Shown: in pieces, positions 4,419 through 5,327 of the stretch | How the letters are laid out: every line of letters begins with the position of its first letter | Position numbering within the stretch: position 1 is the stretch's first letter | Source: an uncultured Peptostreptococcaceae bacterium | Lineage (GTDB): Bacteria; Bacillota; Clostridia; Peptostreptococcales; Anaerovoracaceae | DNA: 5,327 bases | Assembly: GCA_905236895.1 (NCBI GenBank) | Contig: CAJOQI010000143.1 | Location: 1-5,327 of the forward strand | Direction: 5' to 3' | Notes under the pieces: model-generated | The model's input: only the letters and a program-made list of their open reading frames with translations | What the model was told of the DNA's origin: nothing | The model's database searches: none | Position numbers and translations under genes: made by a program

Positions 4419-5327
4419 ATGAAATTCAAAGAAATGAAGTATGAAAGACCCGATGTGGAGACTGTTAAAGAGAGCCTGTCGGATCTGAAAACCAGATTGG
4501 AAAATGCCGAGAATTACGAAGAGGCAAAGAAGGCATTCCTTGACATGGAAGAGTTGATGAAACACCTTGAAACCATGGTGACATTGGTAAACATCAGACA
4601 TTCCATAGACACAAGGGATAAGTTCTACGACGAGGAACACGATTTTATTGATGCCAAAACACCGGAAATTGAAGAATATGTACATGCTTTTTCCGATGCT
4701 ATGCTCACTTCCAAGTTTAGACCGGATTTTGAAAAGGAGTATGGCAATTTAATGTTCCTCAATACGGAAATCAGCAATAGAACATTTAAGCCGGAACTGA
4801 TTCCTTTGCTCCAGAGGGAGAATGAGCTTACATCCCAGTATGATAAGGTTATTGCTTCTGCTCAGATTCCTTTTAGGGGAGAGATATATACCATCTCTCA
4901 GCTTGCTCCTTTTAAGACCGATGCCGACGACGATACAAGGCTTGAGGCTTGGAAAGTAGAGGGTAAATGGTATAAAGAACACCAGAAAGACTTGGATGAA
5001 ATCTACGACAAGCTGGTTCACTTAAGAGATGAAATGGGTAAGGCTCTGGGATATGACAACTATATTCCTCTGGGCTATGACCGCATGGAAAGAAACTGCT
5101 ATGACAAGAACGATGTAGAGAAGTTCCGTCAGGCGGTAAAGAAATATCTGGTTCCCGTGGCTGACGGCATAGCCAGAAAGCAGGCCGAAAGATTGGGAAA
5201 AACCTATCCCTTAAGCTTTGCTGATTATTCATTGGAATTTAGAAGCGGAAACCCGAGACCTGCAGGGGACGCGGAATACGTACTTGCTCAGGGAAAGGCC
5301 TTCTACGATGATCTTTCACCGGAGACA
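4419..5327 (+). CDS. M3-family oligoendopeptidase, N-terminal part (3' end cut by window)
   Basis: This codes for the first 303 residues of a zinc metallopeptidase related to PepF/thimet oligopeptidase, closest in style to the M3 group that is not PepF (usually about 560 residues). Such enzymes cut short peptides in the cytoplasm. The N-terminal half is helical and charged, with MEELMKHLETMVTLVNIRHSIDTRD and FYDEEHDFIDA typical of this group. It is followed by LGYDNYIPLGYDRMERNCYD at about residues 208-227, a characteristic M3 block ahead of the catalytic domain. The HExxH zinc motif would lie downstream of the window, so activity cannot be judged. The reading frame is unbroken to the last base. 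ATG at 4419 is preceded by AGAGG (4406-4410) at eight bases; the nearby ATG at 4413 is out of frame and stops at once. It is well separated from atoDA and probably its own transcription unit. Confidence 0.92.
   Translation, partial: MKFKEMKYERPDVETVKESLSDLKTRLENAENYEEAKKAFLDMEELMKHLETMVTLVNIRHSIDTRDKFYDEEHDFIDAKTPEIEEYVHAFSDAMLTSKFRPDFEKEYGNLMFLNTEISNRTFKPELIPLLQRENELTSQYDKVIASAQIPFRGEIYTISQLAPFKTDADDDTRLEAWKVEGKWYKEHQKDLDEIYDKLVHLRDEMGKALGYDNYIPLGYDRMERNCYDKNDVEKFRQAVKKYLVPVADGIARKQAERLGKTYPLSFADYSLEFRSGNPRPAGDAEYVLAQGKAFYDDLSPET

Overview
The window looks like chromosomal DNA of an anaerobic, amino-acid-fermenting member of the Clostridia. I infer this from the lysine 5,6-aminomutase / acetoacetate CoA-transferase gene set, purine-rich Shine-Dalgarno sites and TTGACA/TATAAT-type promoters. 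A Lachnospiraceae-like host fits, but the family cannot be fixed from this piece alone.

Layout. The window opens inside the last part of kamE, the B12/PLP-binding beta subunit of lysine 5,6-aminomutase (1-396). After a hairpin terminator, a full-consensus promoter (479-507) starts a second unit with atoE, a short-chain fatty acid transporter (600-2009). A leaky-looking hairpin follows, then an unrecognised 73-residue single-span membrane protein (2091-2312). A third promoter overlaps the stop codon of that small gene and drives atoD-atoA (2415-3772), the two subunits of a butyrate/acetoacetate CoA-transferase, which overlap by 13 bases. The 646-base gap 3773-4418 holds a very strong bidirectional terminator, a long imperfect inverted repeat that reaches into the atoA stop codon, and a minus-strand region with its own promoter that looks like a structured non-coding RNA. 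The window ends in the 5' part of an M3-family oligopeptidase gene (4419-5327, cut by the window edge).

How the genes fit together. In lysine fermentation KamDE shifts the amino group of beta-lysine. Later steps (Kdd, Kce, Kal, not in this window) give acetoacetate and butyryl-CoA. AtoDA moves CoA from butyryl-CoA to acetoacetate, releasing butyrate and regenerating acetoacetyl-CoA, and AtoE may carry the short-chain acid across the membrane. The three promoters and hairpins suggest that the kam, atoE and atoDA parts are transcribed as separate but adjacent units. The peptidase is probably unrelated, apart from supplying amino acids in a general way.

The part least explained by known genes is 3766-4190: a minus-strand RNA candidate of about 335 nt whose 3' module is repeated in inverted orientation at the 3' end of atoA.
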